Below the pieces are notes generated by a model. It saw nothing but the letters and a program-made list of their open reading frames with translations, ran no database searches and was not told the DNA's origin. DNA of 64,000 nt, taken from assembly GCF_002198095.1 (NCBI RefSeq), contig NZ_NHMK01000035.1, positions 1 through 64,000 of the forward strand, given 5' to 3'. This document shows, piece after piece, positions 8,612 to 17,900 of this stretch (position 1 is the stretch's first letter; every line of letters begins with the position of its first letter). The stretch comes from Deinococcus indicus (GTDB taxonomy: Bacteria > Deinococcota > Deinococci > Deinococcales > Deinococcaceae). Made by a program: the position numbers and the translations under genes.

Positions 8612-8826
8612 CTGTGCCTCCTCTCGACAGGTGCGCTGCCAGGCAGTCTCCACCCGGAACCGTCCCCCTTCGGCTCCACGCGTCGTCCTCGGACCGTGAC
8701 GGTCCGACCGGTCTGTAGTCTACGGAGGAACGGCGCCCCGGTGCCCGTACCTGAAGTGCATCCGAAGGTCGGGGCGGGCGCCGGGCAGGACATTCCCACC
8801 CGCCCGGCGCGCTATGGTGACCCGCG

Positions 8827-9378
8827 ATGCACGCCCGGCGCGCCCCCCTTCCCTTCACGGTCCGTGCCGTGGAGCGGTGCGTGCTGGTCCTGCTGACGCT
8901 CGTCGCGTCCCTGATGCACCTGACCCGCAGCCCCGGCGCGGGCGGCCTGGGCCTGACCCCTCCCGCCGTGACCCGCCCCGCCCTAGCTGCCTCCGGCCCG
9001 GCTGCGTCCGTCCGGGTTCTTCCGGCCGGTGAGCGCGCCGCCCCGGCCGACACCGCCGCCCACCCCGGCGCCGGACACCCGCCCCACGAGCACGCCAGCC
9101 CGGCGTCCGTCGCGGACGCACCGGCCGGGCACGCCCCGCACCGTCACGCGGGCCACGCGCGGACCGACGCCGCCCCGAACGCCCCGCCCGGACACGCGGA
9201 GCACGCCGGTCCCCACTGCCCCTTCTGCCTGACGGCCGGCTTCGCGCTGGCTGCCGCGCCCGCCACGACCCTCCCGACCGTGCCTGCCCCGGTCGTCCCT
9301 GCGGCCGTCCGCCCTGCCGGACCGGCCGTTTCTGCCGTCCGTCACGCGGACCCGCGTGCGCCCCCCACCCTGGGCTGA
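8827..9378 (+). CDS. His-rich exported CPFC protein (DUF2946-like), copper locus 1
   Basis: A 183-residue protein with a hydrophobic N-terminal helix (residues 15-33), a long His/Ala/Pro-rich region (many HxH and GHA repeats, residues 75-130) and the motif [13 protein letters not shown] followed by a second hydrophobic segment. A CPFC box near the C-terminus is typical of small DUF2946-type proteins linked to copper genes; the His-rich region suggests periplasmic metal binding. It heads a copper gene set (YcnI, CopC, CopD). A paralogue with the same layout is at 51390-51980. Confidence 0.75.
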   Translation: MHARRAPLPFTVRAVERCVLVLLTLVASLMHLTRSPGAGGLGLTPPAVTRPALAASGPAASVRVLPAGERAAPADTAAHPGAGHPPHEHASPASVADAPAGHAPHRHAGHARTDAAPNAPPGHAEHAGPHCPFCLTAGFALAAAPATTLPTVPAPVVPAAVRPAGPAVSAVRHADPRAPPTLG

Positions 9379-9586
9379 GCGCCGCCCGCGCTGCAACGAC
9401 CACGTTGCGCCGACACACGTTGCGCTGCGCTCCCGGCCACGGCCGCCGCGGCCCCCGTGGCCCATCCCCCCTGCCCGGAGTGCCCGGCACTTCCGGCTCC
9501 CTACTGCCGGCCCCCTGCCCCCGTTCCGCAGGTGCCTGTCTGCCGGCTGCGGCCCGCAGGTCCTGCCCCCACCCGAGGAGTTCCCC

Positions 9587-10042
9587 ATGAAAACCCTGAT
9601 CCGTTCCATGCTGTCCCTGTCCGCCGCCGTCCTGATCTCCGTGGCGGGGGCGCACGCGACCGTCCGTACCGAGGGCGGCCTGTCCGAGAGCAAGGTGGGT
9701 GTCAGCGAGACGTACCGCCTGAACGTCCCCACCGAGAAGGAGATCACGACCACGCAGATCCGCCTCGTCGTGCCGGCCGGCGTGACCATCAGCCGCTTCC
9801 AGGTGACGCCCGGCTTCACCCGCACCGTCACGAAGAACGCCGACGGACTGGTGACCGAGGTCGTGTGGAAGGGCCGCGTGGCCCCCATGGAGTACGCGCG
9901 GTTCTTCTTCCAGGCGCGCAACCCTGCGCAGGCGGGCGAACTGATCTGGAAGATCTACCAGACGTACAGTGACGGCAGCGTCGTGGCGTGGGACGACGCG
10001 GACCCTGCCAAGGGCCCGGCCGGCAAGACCACCGTCAAGTAA
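9587..10042 (+). CDS. ycnI: YcnI-like copper-binding protein (DUF1775), copy 1
   Basis: A 151-residue exported protein. The ATG at 9587 follows GAGGAG; the signal peptide ends at AGAHATV, leaving an N-terminal His. In characterised YcnI proteins this His, together with a Glu and a Trp, binds Cu(II). The mature domain is one DUF1775 beta-sandwich ([19 protein letters not shown]). It sits 19 bases before copC. The gene is almost identical in DNA to 54685-55140 (10 differences in 456 bases), far closer than the neighbouring genes of the two loci. Confidence 0.9.
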   Translation: MKTLIRSMLSLSAAVLISVAGAHATVRTEGGLSESKVGVSETYRLNVPTEKEITTTQIRLVVPAGVTISRFQVTPGFTRTVTKNADGLVTEVVWKGRVAPMEYARFFFQARNPAQAGELIWKIYQTYSDGSVVAWDDADPAKGPAGKTTVK

Positions 10043-10061
10043 CCACCCAAGGAGAGTTCCC

Positions 10062-10460
10062 ATGCACCGACTCACTGCCCTGCTCGCGGCGCTCAGCCTG
10101 TCCCTGGCCGGCGCGCACACCGCCGTCACGTCCGTCACGCCCGCCCTGAACGCCACCGTGAGCGCCCCGGCCTCCGTGACCCTGACCTTCAACGAGGCCG
10201 TCGAGACGCGCTTTTCCACCTTCCGGGTGATGGCCGTCCCCACCGGCCGGACTGCCCAGGCCGCCGCCACGCTGGCCCTGGCCGAGAAGCCCGGCAGCGC
10301 CCGCCTCGTCAACCGCGCCGCCACCCTTCCCGCCCTGGCGGCCCGCGTGACCCTGCCGCTGCGCGCCGACCTGAAACCCGGCGCGTACGTGATCGCCTGG
10401 AAGATCCTCTCCGAGGACGGGCACCCCGTCTCGGGCCACAGCAGCTTCCGGGTCCGGTGA
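10062..10460 (+). CDS. copC: CopC-type periplasmic copper-binding protein, copy 1
   Basis: A 132-residue CopC-domain protein. A signal peptide ends at LAGAHTAV, giving an N-terminal His (residue 19). Near the C-terminus WKILSEDGHPVSGHSSF supplies Asp119 and His121, the other ligands of the usual CopC Cu(II) site. The start at 10062 follows AAGGAGAG. It lies between ycnI and copD and probably delivers periplasmic copper to CopD. Confidence 0.92.
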   Translation: MHRLTALLAALSLSLAGAHTAVTSVTPALNATVSAPASVTLTFNEAVETRFSTFRVMAVPTGRTAQAAATLALAEKPGSARLVNRAATLPALAARVTLPLRADLKPGAYVIAWKILSEDGHPVSGHSSFRVR

Positions 10461-10473
10461 AGGGCCGCCCCGC

Positions 10474-11286
10474 GTGACTGCCGCGCTGGCCGCCCTGGGC
10501 TTCGCGGGCGTGGCCCTGCTGCTGGGCGGGGCGCTGGCCCGCCGCTGGCTCACGCCGGGCCACCCCCCCACGCGCTTCCTGGGGGCGGGGCTGGCGCTGC
10601 TGCTGCTCGGCTGGCTCGGGCAGGCGGCCTTGACCCTGGGCGCGCTGGGGTTCACGGCCCCCACCGACCTGCTCGACTACCTGAGCGGCACCTCCACCGG
10701 CCGGGCCATGCTGGGCGGCCTGATCGGCGCGCTGCTGCTGCTCGCCGCCGAACTGGGCAGCCGCCCGCGCTGGCCGGTCCTGGCGGCCGCGCTGCTGCTC
10801 GCGTGGGGCGCGGCCGGCACCGGGCACGGCGCCGGGCACGGCCCCTGGGTGCGCGGCCTGCACGCCGCGCACCTGCTGGCCATGTCCGTGTGGGTCGGAG
10901 GCGTGCTGGCCATCGTGACCACCCGGCCGCTCACGGTGGCCCTGGCGCGGCGGTTCACGCCGGCCGCGCTGGGCAGCGTGGCCGTCCTGGCCGGCACCGG
11001 CCTGCTCATGGCGGGCGAGCACCTGCGCTCGCCCGCGCAGTGGACCGGCACGCTGTACGGGCAGACGCTGCTCGTCAAGGTGACCCTGGTCGCCCTGGCG
11101 CTCGGCGCGGCCATCCTGGTCCGCCGGGCGTTCGCGGCCCGCTCACCGCAGGCGCGGGTCGCCCTGGCGCGCGAGGCGCTGCTGCTCGTGACGGTGCTGG
11201 GCACCACCGCCGTCCTGAGCACCCTCCCGCCGCCCGCACCGGCCCCGTCGGCGGGACCGGCCCGCGCCGCGCCGCCGGGCCGGTGA
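10474..11286 (+). CDS. copD: CopD-domain copper transport membrane protein
   Basis: A 270-residue inner-membrane protein with about seven helices, beginning with GTG at 10474, 13 bases after copC. The conserved CopD segment HGAGHGPWVRGLHAAHLLAMSVWVGG is visible around residues 113-145. CopD is proposed to move copper across the inner membrane with CopC as periplasmic partner. The last 25 residues are Pro/Ala-rich. Confidence 0.9.
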   Translation: MTAALAALGFAGVALLLGGALARRWLTPGHPPTRFLGAGLALLLLGWLGQAALTLGALGFTAPTDLLDYLSGTSTGRAMLGGLIGALLLLAAELGSRPRWPVLAAALLLAWGAAGTGHGAGHGPWVRGLHAAHLLAMSVWVGGVLAIVTTRPLTVALARRFTPAALGSVAVLAGTGLLMAGEHLRSPAQWTGTLYGQTLLVKVTLVALALGAAILVRRAFAARSPQARVALAREALLLVTVLGTTAVLSTLPPPAPAPSAGPARAAPPGR

Positions 11287-11338
11287 GCCTGCTGGTGACT
11301 CCGCCGGTGACCCCGCCGGGGCTTGTTACCCTGGGCCG

Positions 11339-12424
11339 GTGCCTGCCCCGTCCAAAGCTCTGTTCACTGCCGCGCTGCGCCGACACCCCTGGTTGACTGC
11401 CCTGCTGGGCGCCGCGCTGGCCTGGGCCGCGCTGTGGACGCTGCGCGCGCCCCTGCCGCCCGCGCCGCCCACCCTGAGCGGCTACGGGGCCGGCACGTAC
11501 GAGCAGGCGGCCGCGCCGGGCGAGGCCCGCATCCGGCTGGACGACGGTCAGGTGGTCACGGCCGTCACGTACGCCGAATCCCGGCCGCGCCCCGGCCAGC
11601 GGGTCGTGGTTCAGGAGATCGGCGGCCAGCACGTCCTGGAAGGCCCGCTGCGCTGGCCGCTGCTGCTGGTCCTGCTGGCCCTGCTGATCGCCGCGACCCT
11701 GAGCGTCACGGGCCTCCAGGGCTTCCGGGCGCTGCTGGGCAGCGGCCTGTGTCTCGCCGCGCTCTGGCTGGTGCTGCTGCCCCGCCTGACCGGCGGCGCC
11801 GGCACCCTGACGCTCCTGCCGTCCCTGGGGCTGGTCCTGGCGCTCAGCGTGTACTTCGTGCACGGCCTGAACCGCAAGAGCCACGCCGCGCTGGCCGCGC
11901 TGCTGCTGTGCGCGGCCGCCGGATTCGGCCTGCTGACCCTGCTGGTCGGCGCCGGCCACCTGACCGGCCTGTCCGACCGTGGCGCCACCGTCGCGCAGGC
12001 CTCCTACGGCGTGGACGCCGTCAGCCTGTACGTCGTGGGCGTCATGCTGACCGCGCTGGGCGCCATGAACGACGTGGCGATCACGCAGACCTCGGCCGTC
12101 GCGGCGCTCGCCCGCACCGGCCACGCCCGCAGCCGCCGCGACCTGTTCCGCCAGGGCATGCAGATCGGCGCGGACCACGCCTCCGGCATGGTGAACGTGC
12201 TGGTCCTGGTGTACGCTGCCGGCGCCCTGCCGCTCCTGCTGCTGCTGCGCGCCAACCGCACCACGCCGCTGTGGGTGCAGATGAGCGGCGAGGGCCTGTT
12301 CACCGAACTGACCGCCCTGCTGCTGGCCCTGCTGTGTATGGTGCTGGTCGTGCCGGTCAGCACCGCCCTCGCGGCCCGCTGGATGTTCCGGGAGTCGCCC
12401 CCCACGGCACCCGCCCCGGACTGA
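11339..12424 (+). CDS. YibE/F-family membrane protein
   Basis: A 361-residue protein with one N-terminal helix, an extracytoplasmic beta-rich segment (about residues 45-95) and then about seven helices. The region LTALGAMNDVAITQTSAV with IGADHASGMVNVLVLVYAA is typical of the YibE/F family, whose substrate is not established. The GTG start at 11339 lies 52 bases after copD, so it is probably the last gene of copper operon 1. Its TGA stop shares its last base with the start of a dispersed repeat. Confidence 0.85.
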   Translation: MPAPSKALFTAALRRHPWLTALLGAALAWAALWTLRAPLPPAPPTLSGYGAGTYEQAAAPGEARIRLDDGQVVTAVTYAESRPRPGQRVVVQEIGGQHVLEGPLRWPLLLVLLALLIAATLSVTGLQGFRALLGSGLCLAALWLVLLPRLTGGAGTLTLLPSLGLVLALSVYFVHGLNRKSHAALAALLLCAAAGFGLLTLLVGAGHLTGLSDRGATVAQASYGVDAVSLYVVGVMLTALGAMNDVAITQTSAVAALARTGHARSRRDLFRQGMQIGADHASGMVNVLVLVYAAGALPLLLLLRANRTTPLWVQMSGEGLFTELTALLLALLCMVLVVPVSTALAARWMFRESPPTAPAPD

Positions 12425-12580
12425 TACGGACTGCCGTTTGTTTCGCCGACAATCCGGAACTTCACCGCCCTGCCGGCTCCACGTCCGGAACCCGCTCCTC
12501 TCCCACTCTGCGGAGCAGCTCTACGAGTCGCTTCGCTCGGACCCACCGGGCTTTGCAGCCCATTCAATCGGAGTCCGTAT
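12424..12580 (-). repeat. Dispersed inverted-end repeat, copy b
   Basis: 157 bp from ATACGGACTGCCG to GGAGTCCGTAT. Inside are the family segments TTTGTTTCGCCGACAATCC, GGCTCCACGTCCGGAACC, GCTTCGCTCGGA and GGGCTTTGCAGCCCATTCAAT. It begins on the last base of the YibE/F stop codon. It holds no gene; internal inverted repeats would fold in RNA. Confidence 0.85.
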
Positions 12581-12606
12581 GAAGCGCAGCGGCAACCCGG
12601 CGCCGT

Positions 12607-15600
12607 TCAGGAGGGCGCCAGCTGAGCCTGCCGGATCAGGCCGTCCAGGCCCAGCGCCTGCGCCTCGCGGTGGGCGCGCCGACGTTCGCGCCGGGCGGCG
12701 TCCGCCTGACCCTGCAGGTCCAGGAGGGCGGCGAGACTGCCCGCGCGCAGCACCCGCAGGCGCGGGCTGCCCTCGCCGCTCAGGCCCGCCGCTTCCTGCG
12801 CGGCGACCTCAGGCAGTCCGGCGCGCCACAGGATCCGGACCTCGTGGTCGCGGGGGTGGTGCAGCAGGCCACTGCCGCGCAGGGCCGGCGTGACCCTCAG
12901 CCGCTCGTCCCGCGCCGCGAGCACGTCGCGCAGCGCCTCGCCCCCGGCCGGGTCGCCCTGCCCCAGCGCCTCGCGGGCGCGGGCGCGCAGGGTCCAGACG
13001 GTCGCGCGGGTCAGGTGTCCGGCGTCGCCGCCGAGGTCGGCGGGAATGGCGGCCCAGGCGTCGTCGAGGGTGCGCAGGGCGGCGCGCGGCTCGCCCAGGT
13101 GCAGCCACGCGGCGGCCAGGGTGCGGTGCGCGGCGTACCCGTGCAGGCCGCCCAGCCGCGCCGCGACCGGGACGGCGGCGCGGGCGGCGTCCAGGGCGCC
13201 CGGCGCGTCACCCTGGTCGAGCAGCGCGAGGCTGAGGGTCCGCTGCGCGACGCCCAGGCCGTTCAGGAACTCGGTGTGCCCGAGTTCGTCCGTGAGGGCG
13301 CGCAGTTCGTCCGTCACGGCGCGGGCGTACCCCTGCGCGGTGGCGGCCAGCGCGCCCATCGTGCGGGCGTACGCCACCGGCAGTTTCAGCGCGGACCGGC
13401 CCGCGCCGCGCCGCACCACCTGCGCGGTGGTGGCCCGGCAGTCCTGCCAGCGGCCCAGCTGCTGCTGCGCCACGAACAGCACCTCCAGGGCGGCGGCGGC
13501 CAGGTCCTCGTCCCCGCAGGTGTCGGCGGCCCGCAGGGCGGTGCGGGCGCGGCGCACGACCTGCGGGTAGGCGCCGGCGCTCATGGCCAGCCACGCCTGC
13601 CGCTCGGCGATCAGGCCCTGCGCCCAGGGGTGCCGGCGGGCGCGGCGGCGCGCGAGGTCCAGCAGCTGCGCGGCGAGGTCCTCGCGCCCGGCGAGGCGCT
13701 GCTCGTCCGCCACGAGGCAGTCCGCGCTGGCCCGCAGCGCCGCGTCGCTGCGCGTCAGCGCCAGCTGCGAGAGCGCCGCGACGAGCTGCGCGCTGCGCGG
13801 ATGCTGGAACAGCCCGGCGTGCAGCAGCTGACCGGCGCGGCGCAGCGTTCGGGTGAGCGCCGCGGTGTCCAGCTGCGGCAGCGCGCCCTGGTCGAGCAAG
13901 TCGAGCAGCCGGGTCAGGCCGCCCGCCACGAACCCGGCGGCGTACAGCTCGTCGAGCAGGTCGAGCTGCGCGAGCGCCGCGGCGCGCCGTTCCCCGGCCG
14001 CGTGGGCCGCCTGCGCCCGCTCGGCGGCCGGGACGGGTTCGCCGGTCGCGGCGCGGGCCTGCAACGCCGACCACCACGCGGCGCCCAGCCCGGCGCGGAC
14101 CGCCCTGCCCAGCGTGCTGCGCGCCGCCTGCCGGATCAGGTCGTGCCGGAACGCCCCCTCGTTCACCCAGCGGGCCTGTTGCAGCGCCTCCAAGTGCCGG
14201 GCCAGCGGCAGGACCCCCACCCCCAGAACCTGCGCGCACACGGGCAGGGGCGGCAGGGCGCCGCAGACCTCGATCAGGTGCAGCAGGGCCAGCCGGTCGG
14301 GCGGCAGGGCGCGCAACTGCCGTTCCAGCAGCGTCAGGAGCGTGCCGCGCGGCGCGTCCCCCCCGTGCCGCGCCCGCGCGAGTTCGCTGAGGTGCAGCGG
14401 CCAGCCGCCGGTCACGCTCAGGACTTCCGGCAGGGTCGGGTCCAGCGGGGAGACGCCCAGCAGCGCCGCCGCGTCCGGCGCGGCCAGCGGCCCCAGCGTC
14501 CAGACGGACGCGTCAGGCAGGTCCGCGAGCAGCGCCGCCACGTCCGGGTCGGGCGTGTCGAACCGTCCCGCGAGAATCAGGGTGCCGGTCCCGGCCGCGG
14601 CGCGCGCGGCGGCGTGACGCGCCCATTCCAGCGCGACCGGATCGAGCCAGTCCGCGCCGTCAAGCGTCAGCGTCTCCCCGGCGAGCCGCGCGGCCTCGTC
14701 CAGCGCCGGGAACAGCTGCCATTTCTGCAGCGGGTCGCCCGGCACGTCCAGCGCCGGCAGCAGGTTCACGAGCTGCCGGGCCGCCCAGCGCGGCAGGTTC
14801 CGCAGGGCGCCGGCGGCGTGCCAGTGACCCAGCGCGCGGCCCAGCGTGGCGTACGGGCGGGCCGGGTCGCCCGGCTGCGCCGACAGCCGCGCCGCGTCCG
14901 GCCGGGTCCGCAGCAGCGCACTCTTGCCGGACCCGGCCGGGCCGCGCAGGACCCACACGCCGCCGCGCGCCCCGGCCAGCCACGCCTGCTCCCGCGCGCG
15001 TCCCGCCAGCGGAGCTGCCGTCGCGGCGGGCAGGTCGGGTGCCGGGAGGGTCCGGTCGCGCCAGGCGCGGACCTGCGCCGCCTGCGCGTTCAGGCCGCGC
15101 CGCTCGTGCGCCTCGATCAGGGCCGCGAAGGCGCCGGCGTGCAGGTCGTCCGTGGCGAGCAGCGCCGCGGCGTGCGCCGCGACCTGCGGCCAGTCGCTGT
15201 CGGCGCGGGCGGCGTGCAGGGCCGCCCTGAGGTGCGCGGCGCGCCGGGCGGTGTGGAACGCGCCGCGCTCCTGCGCCCAGTCGGCGAAACCCGGCGCGCC
15301 GGGCAGTTCGAAACCGTCGAGCCAGGGGGCGCCGCCGCCTTCCCGTTCCCCCAGCGTGTCCACCAGCCCGGCGAAGGCCCAGCTCAGCAGGGCGCCGTCG
15401 GCGGTGACGGCGGGCAGGCCGGCGGCGCGCAGCACCCGGTTGGTCTGCGCCAGGCAGTTGCGCAGCGCCCCGCGCGGGTCCTGCGCGTCCGTCCAGAGTT
15501 GCCGGGCCAGCGCCTCGCGCGGCTGCGGGCCGTCCAGGGCCAGACGCAGCAGCAGCGCCAGGCCCTTGCGGGACGCGAAGCGCAGGTCCTGGCCGCCGAC

Positions 15601-15660
15601 CAGCACGCCTGGCCAGCCGTACACCCGCACCCACGCGCTCTCATGAGACACGCCGCTCAT
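12607..15660 (-). CDS. Large SARP-like transcriptional regulator with AAA domain
   Basis: A 1017-residue cytoplasmic regulator. Residues 10-100 resemble a winged-helix output domain (VYGWPGVLVGGQDL; FASRKGLALLLRLA). A bacterial transcriptional activator (BTAD) helical domain follows (about 110-205), then an NTPase domain with Walker A GPAGSGKS (240-247), and a long C-terminal TPR-like solenoid (550-1010) rich in Ala/Leu helices. This is the SARP/LuxR-type signal-transduction NTPase plan. It faces away from the divergent exported-protein gene at 15798, a possible target. The signal is unknown. Confidence 0.85.
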   Translation of the reverse strand: MSGVSHESAWVRVYGWPGVLVGGQDLRFASRKGLALLLRLALDGPQPREALARQLWTDAQDPRGALRNCLAQTNRVLRAAGLPAVTADGALLSWAFAGLVDTLGEREGGGAPWLDGFELPGAPGFADWAQERGAFHTARRAAHLRAALHAARADSDWPQVAAHAAALLATDDLHAGAFAALIEAHERRGLNAQAAQVRAWRDRTLPAPDLPAATAAPLAGRAREQAWLAGARGGVWVLRGPAGSGKSALLRTRPDAARLSAQPGDPARPYATLGRALGHWHAAGALRNLPRWAARQLVNLLPALDVPGDPLQKWQLFPALDEAARLAGETLTLDGADWLDPVALEWARHAAARAAAGTGTLILAGRFDTPDPDVAALLADLPDASVWTLGPLAAPDAAALLGVSPLDPTLPEVLSVTGGWPLHLSELARARHGGDAPRGTLLTLLERQLRALPPDRLALLHLIEVCGALPPLPVCAQVLGVGVLPLARHLEALQQARWVNEGAFRHDLIRQAARSTLGRAVRAGLGAAWWSALQARAATGEPVPAAERAQAAHAAGERRAAALAQLDLLDELYAAGFVAGGLTRLLDLLDQGALPQLDTAALTRTLRRAGQLLHAGLFQHPRSAQLVAALSQLALTRSDAALRASADCLVADEQRLAGREDLAAQLLDLARRRARRHPWAQGLIAERQAWLAMSAGAYPQVVRRARTALRAADTCGDEDLAAAALEVLFVAQQQLGRWQDCRATTAQVVRRGAGRSALKLPVAYARTMGALAATAQGYARAVTDELRALTDELGHTEFLNGLGVAQRTLSLALLDQGDAPGALDAARAAVPVAARLGGLHGYAAHRTLAAAWLHLGEPRAALRTLDDAWAAIPADLGGDAGHLTRATVWTLRARAREALGQGDPAGGEALRDVLAARDERLRVTPALRGSGLLHHPRDHEVRILWRAGLPEVAAQEAAGLSGEGSPRLRVLRAGSLAALLDLQGQADAARRERRRAHREAQALGLDGLIRQAQLAPS

Positions 15661-15797
15661 CGTACCGCGCCCGGCCGCCCGCTAACTCCGGGGCAGCGGG
15701 TGGGGGGGGCTGTTGCGGTTCTGTTGCGGCGCTCCGGCAGGCTGTCGGCGCGGCCCCCCGTACGTCCCCCCCTGCGCGCGGCCCGCCGGAGGCACCC

Positions 15798-17210
15798 ATG
15801 AACCGAGCCCTGCTCACCCTGACCGTCACGCTGGCCGGCGTGGCCGCCGCGCAGTTCGCGCAGAACCGCACCCTCCCCACCAGTTTCCCCATCGACTGCC
15901 GCGCCCTGGACCGCCGCCCCAGCGCCCCGGAGGCCGCCAGGGACTGGAACGCCCGCTGTCAGCGCGTCGCGGACCAGTGGAGCAAGGGCACCCGCCTGGG
16001 CACCGGCCCCAGCGTCGCGCAACTCGCCAGCGCCTTTCCCACCAAACCCGGCAGCGTCCGCTACTGGGGCGGGTTCCTCGACGAACGCACCCGCAAGCTG
16101 TACATCGGCGCCACCTGGAGCGACAACCGCGACCGCAACGGCGACCCGGAACTGAAGAACTTCGGACTGCTGCTGGAAGTGGACGTGGACTTCAGCGGCC
16201 CCACGGCCGGGAACCGCCGCGTGATCAGCGGCAAGCACCTCAGCCGCCAGGGGGACCTGGACGTCGGCAGCGGCCCGAAACTCTCGACGGTCCGCACGGT
16301 CCGGCGCGGCCCGGACGGCGCGCTGTACGCCTTCACCATGGACGCCGGCAACCCGGCCACGATCGTCCGGATCGACCCGCAGAGCGGGGACCGCCGGGTG
16401 GTGTGGCAGGAACGGGCGATCCTGCACAACCAGCCCGGCCCGTTCCCCGCCGACCAGTGCGACAACGGGCAGACGCCCGGCAAGGACGGTGTCGCCGCCG
16501 GCGGCCGCCGGTCCATGCAGATCAACGGGGCCTTCTCCCCGTTCGAGATGAACCCCCGCACCGGCGAGTTCTACCTCGCGCCCATTCAGGCGAACAACGC
16601 CAGCCCCCAGGGCCTGCTGAAAATCAGCGCGGACGGCGCACAGTGCTCGTGGGTGACGCGCCTGAAAGCGGCGGGCAGCAACCGCTACGCGGACACGCCG
16701 CAGACCCGCGCCGAGGTGGACTCCGGGCAGCCGACCGGCAGCGGCCCGCGCGGCAGCGGCTTCAGCGGCATGACCCTGAACGCCACGAACCTCCACTACC
16801 GCGAGCAGGAGGGCCGCGCGTGGCTGTACGCCAGCAGCGGCGCGTCGTACTGGCGCACCGACCTGGAGAGCGGCAACCGCGAACTGGTCGTGCAGCAGGA
16901 GGTCGGCGACACCAACAGCGTCTGGGACGAGCGGCGGCGCGTCCTGTGGACCAGCGGCACCGGCAGCAACTCCGGCATCGCGCCCGTGACCATCGAGGCC
17001 GAGGAACCCCGCCTGGGCGGGAACCTGTACTGCCTGAACCCCAGCGACGCCACGTACCAGTGCGTGCGCGGGCCGGGCGAGGTCGGGCCGCTGCTGCGCG
17101 GCGGGGTGTTCCTCGACCCGCGCGACGGCAACCTGATCGTCGCGCACGACGGCGTGGGCCTGATCCGCATCGAGATCGCCACCGGCAACTCCTACCTGTT
17201 CTCCCTGTGA
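15798..17210 (+). CDS. Exported protein of unknown function, probable beta-propeller
   Basis: A 470-residue protein with a signal peptide (cleavage near AAAQF). Repeated segments such as RRGPDGALYAFTMD, FEMNPRTGEFYLAPI and FLDPRDGNLIVAHDGVGLIRI look like propeller blades. Cysteines at several sites could form disulfides. I do not recognise the family. GGAGG precedes the ATG. Its TGA is followed at once by CACGGACTCCG, the repeat-end motif seen at other gene ends here. The 174-residue gene that follows is probably co-transcribed. Confidence 0.65.
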   Translation: MNRALLTLTVTLAGVAAAQFAQNRTLPTSFPIDCRALDRRPSAPEAARDWNARCQRVADQWSKGTRLGTGPSVAQLASAFPTKPGSVRYWGGFLDERTRKLYIGATWSDNRDRNGDPELKNFGLLLEVDVDFSGPTAGNRRVISGKHLSRQGDLDVGSGPKLSTVRTVRRGPDGALYAFTMDAGNPATIVRIDPQSGDRRVVWQERAILHNQPGPFPADQCDNGQTPGKDGVAAGGRRSMQINGAFSPFEMNPRTGEFYLAPIQANNASPQGLLKISADGAQCSWVTRLKAAGSNRYADTPQTRAEVDSGQPTGSGPRGSGFSGMTLNATNLHYREQEGRAWLYASSGASYWRTDLESGNRELVVQQEVGDTNSVWDERRRVLWTSGTGSNSGIAPVTIEAEEPRLGGNLYCLNPSDATYQCVRGPGEVGPLLRGGVFLDPRDGNLIVAHDGVGLIRIEIATGNSYLFSL

Positions 17211-17272
17211 CACGGACTCCGGGCGCGCGGGGCGCATCACCCGCCTCCGCCCGGGTCCAGAGGAGGTCCAAT

Positions 17273-17797
17273 ATGCACCGACTGACTCCCCACATCCTGG
17301 CCCTGGCCCTGCTGCCGGGCGCCGCCCACGCGCAGAACAGCCTGAACGGCATGGCGTACGTGTACGACGTGCCGCGGTTGCTGAACACCAGCCGCGTGGA
17401 CCTGCTCGAAGGGCTGTTCACGTACCGCGTCAGTGACCGTTCGGGCAGCGCCGCGCTCCGCCTGACGCTGGACGTCCGCAGCGTCGGCGGGGGCCGCGTC
17501 CATACCACGGACCTGAGCGTCCCGACTCCGCTGCGCGCCCCGGCGCTGATGACCGTGCAGGACGTCGCGTGGAACCTCGCCAGCCAGTGCTTCAACCTGC
17601 TGCCGGAACGGCGCACGCCGGTGGCGTCCTGGCTTGCCGGTCTGAGCGAGGGCCTGCCCGACAACGAGCGGCGCGAGGCGACCTTCGGGCCGCTGACCCT
17701 GCGCGCCACGCCCGTGCCGGGCGGCCTGAAGCTCAGCTTCACGCGCTCCGACCAGCCCGGCGTGCGGCCATGGAACCGCTGGTGCTGGACCGACTGA
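17273..17797 (+). CDS. Small exported protein of unknown function
   Basis: A 174-residue protein. The ATG at 17273 follows AGAGGAGG, and a signal peptide ends at GAAHAQ. The mature part is beta-rich (SAALRLTLDVRSVGGG; TFGPLTLRATPVPGGLKLSF) with two cysteines (SQCFNLL, WCWTD). No family recognised. It follows the 470-residue exported protein by 62 bases, and the shared export suggests a joint role at the cell envelope. The stop codon is fused to a repeat remnant. Confidence 0.65.
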   Translation: MHRLTPHILALALLPGAAHAQNSLNGMAYVYDVPRLLNTSRVDLLEGLFTYRVSDRSGSAALRLTLDVRSVGGGRVHTTDLSVPTPLRAPALMTVQDVAWNLASQCFNLLPERRTPVASWLAGLSEGLPDNERREATFGPLTLRATPVPGGLKLSFTRSDQPGVRPWNRWCWTD

Positions 17798-17835
17798 AAC
17801 GGACTCCGAGTGAATGGGCTGCAAGGCCCGTTCCA
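17797..17835 (+). repeat. Partial dispersed repeat, copy c
   Basis: About 39 bp matching the left end of the family (ACGGACTCC, TGAATGGGCTGCA, GGCCCGTTC). It overlaps the TGA of the 174-residue gene. The GGGCT/GGCCC arms could form a small terminator-like hairpin between convergent genes. Confidence 0.7.
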
Positions 17836-17900
17836 GCCGGGGAGGGCGAGGGGGGCGCAGCGTCCCTGGCGGGCCACACCGTTCCGGGGCGGCGCGGCGG

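Noticed and set aside
8612..8760. Riboswitch upstream of mrpA
   Set aside because: Several GC stems are possible, but I could not match any known riboswitch consensus.
12670..15801. 1043-codon plus-strand ORF opposite the SARP regulator
   Set aside because: Gln/Arg/Gly-rich antisense shadow of a GC-rich gene; the minus-strand frame has domain motifs and Walker A.
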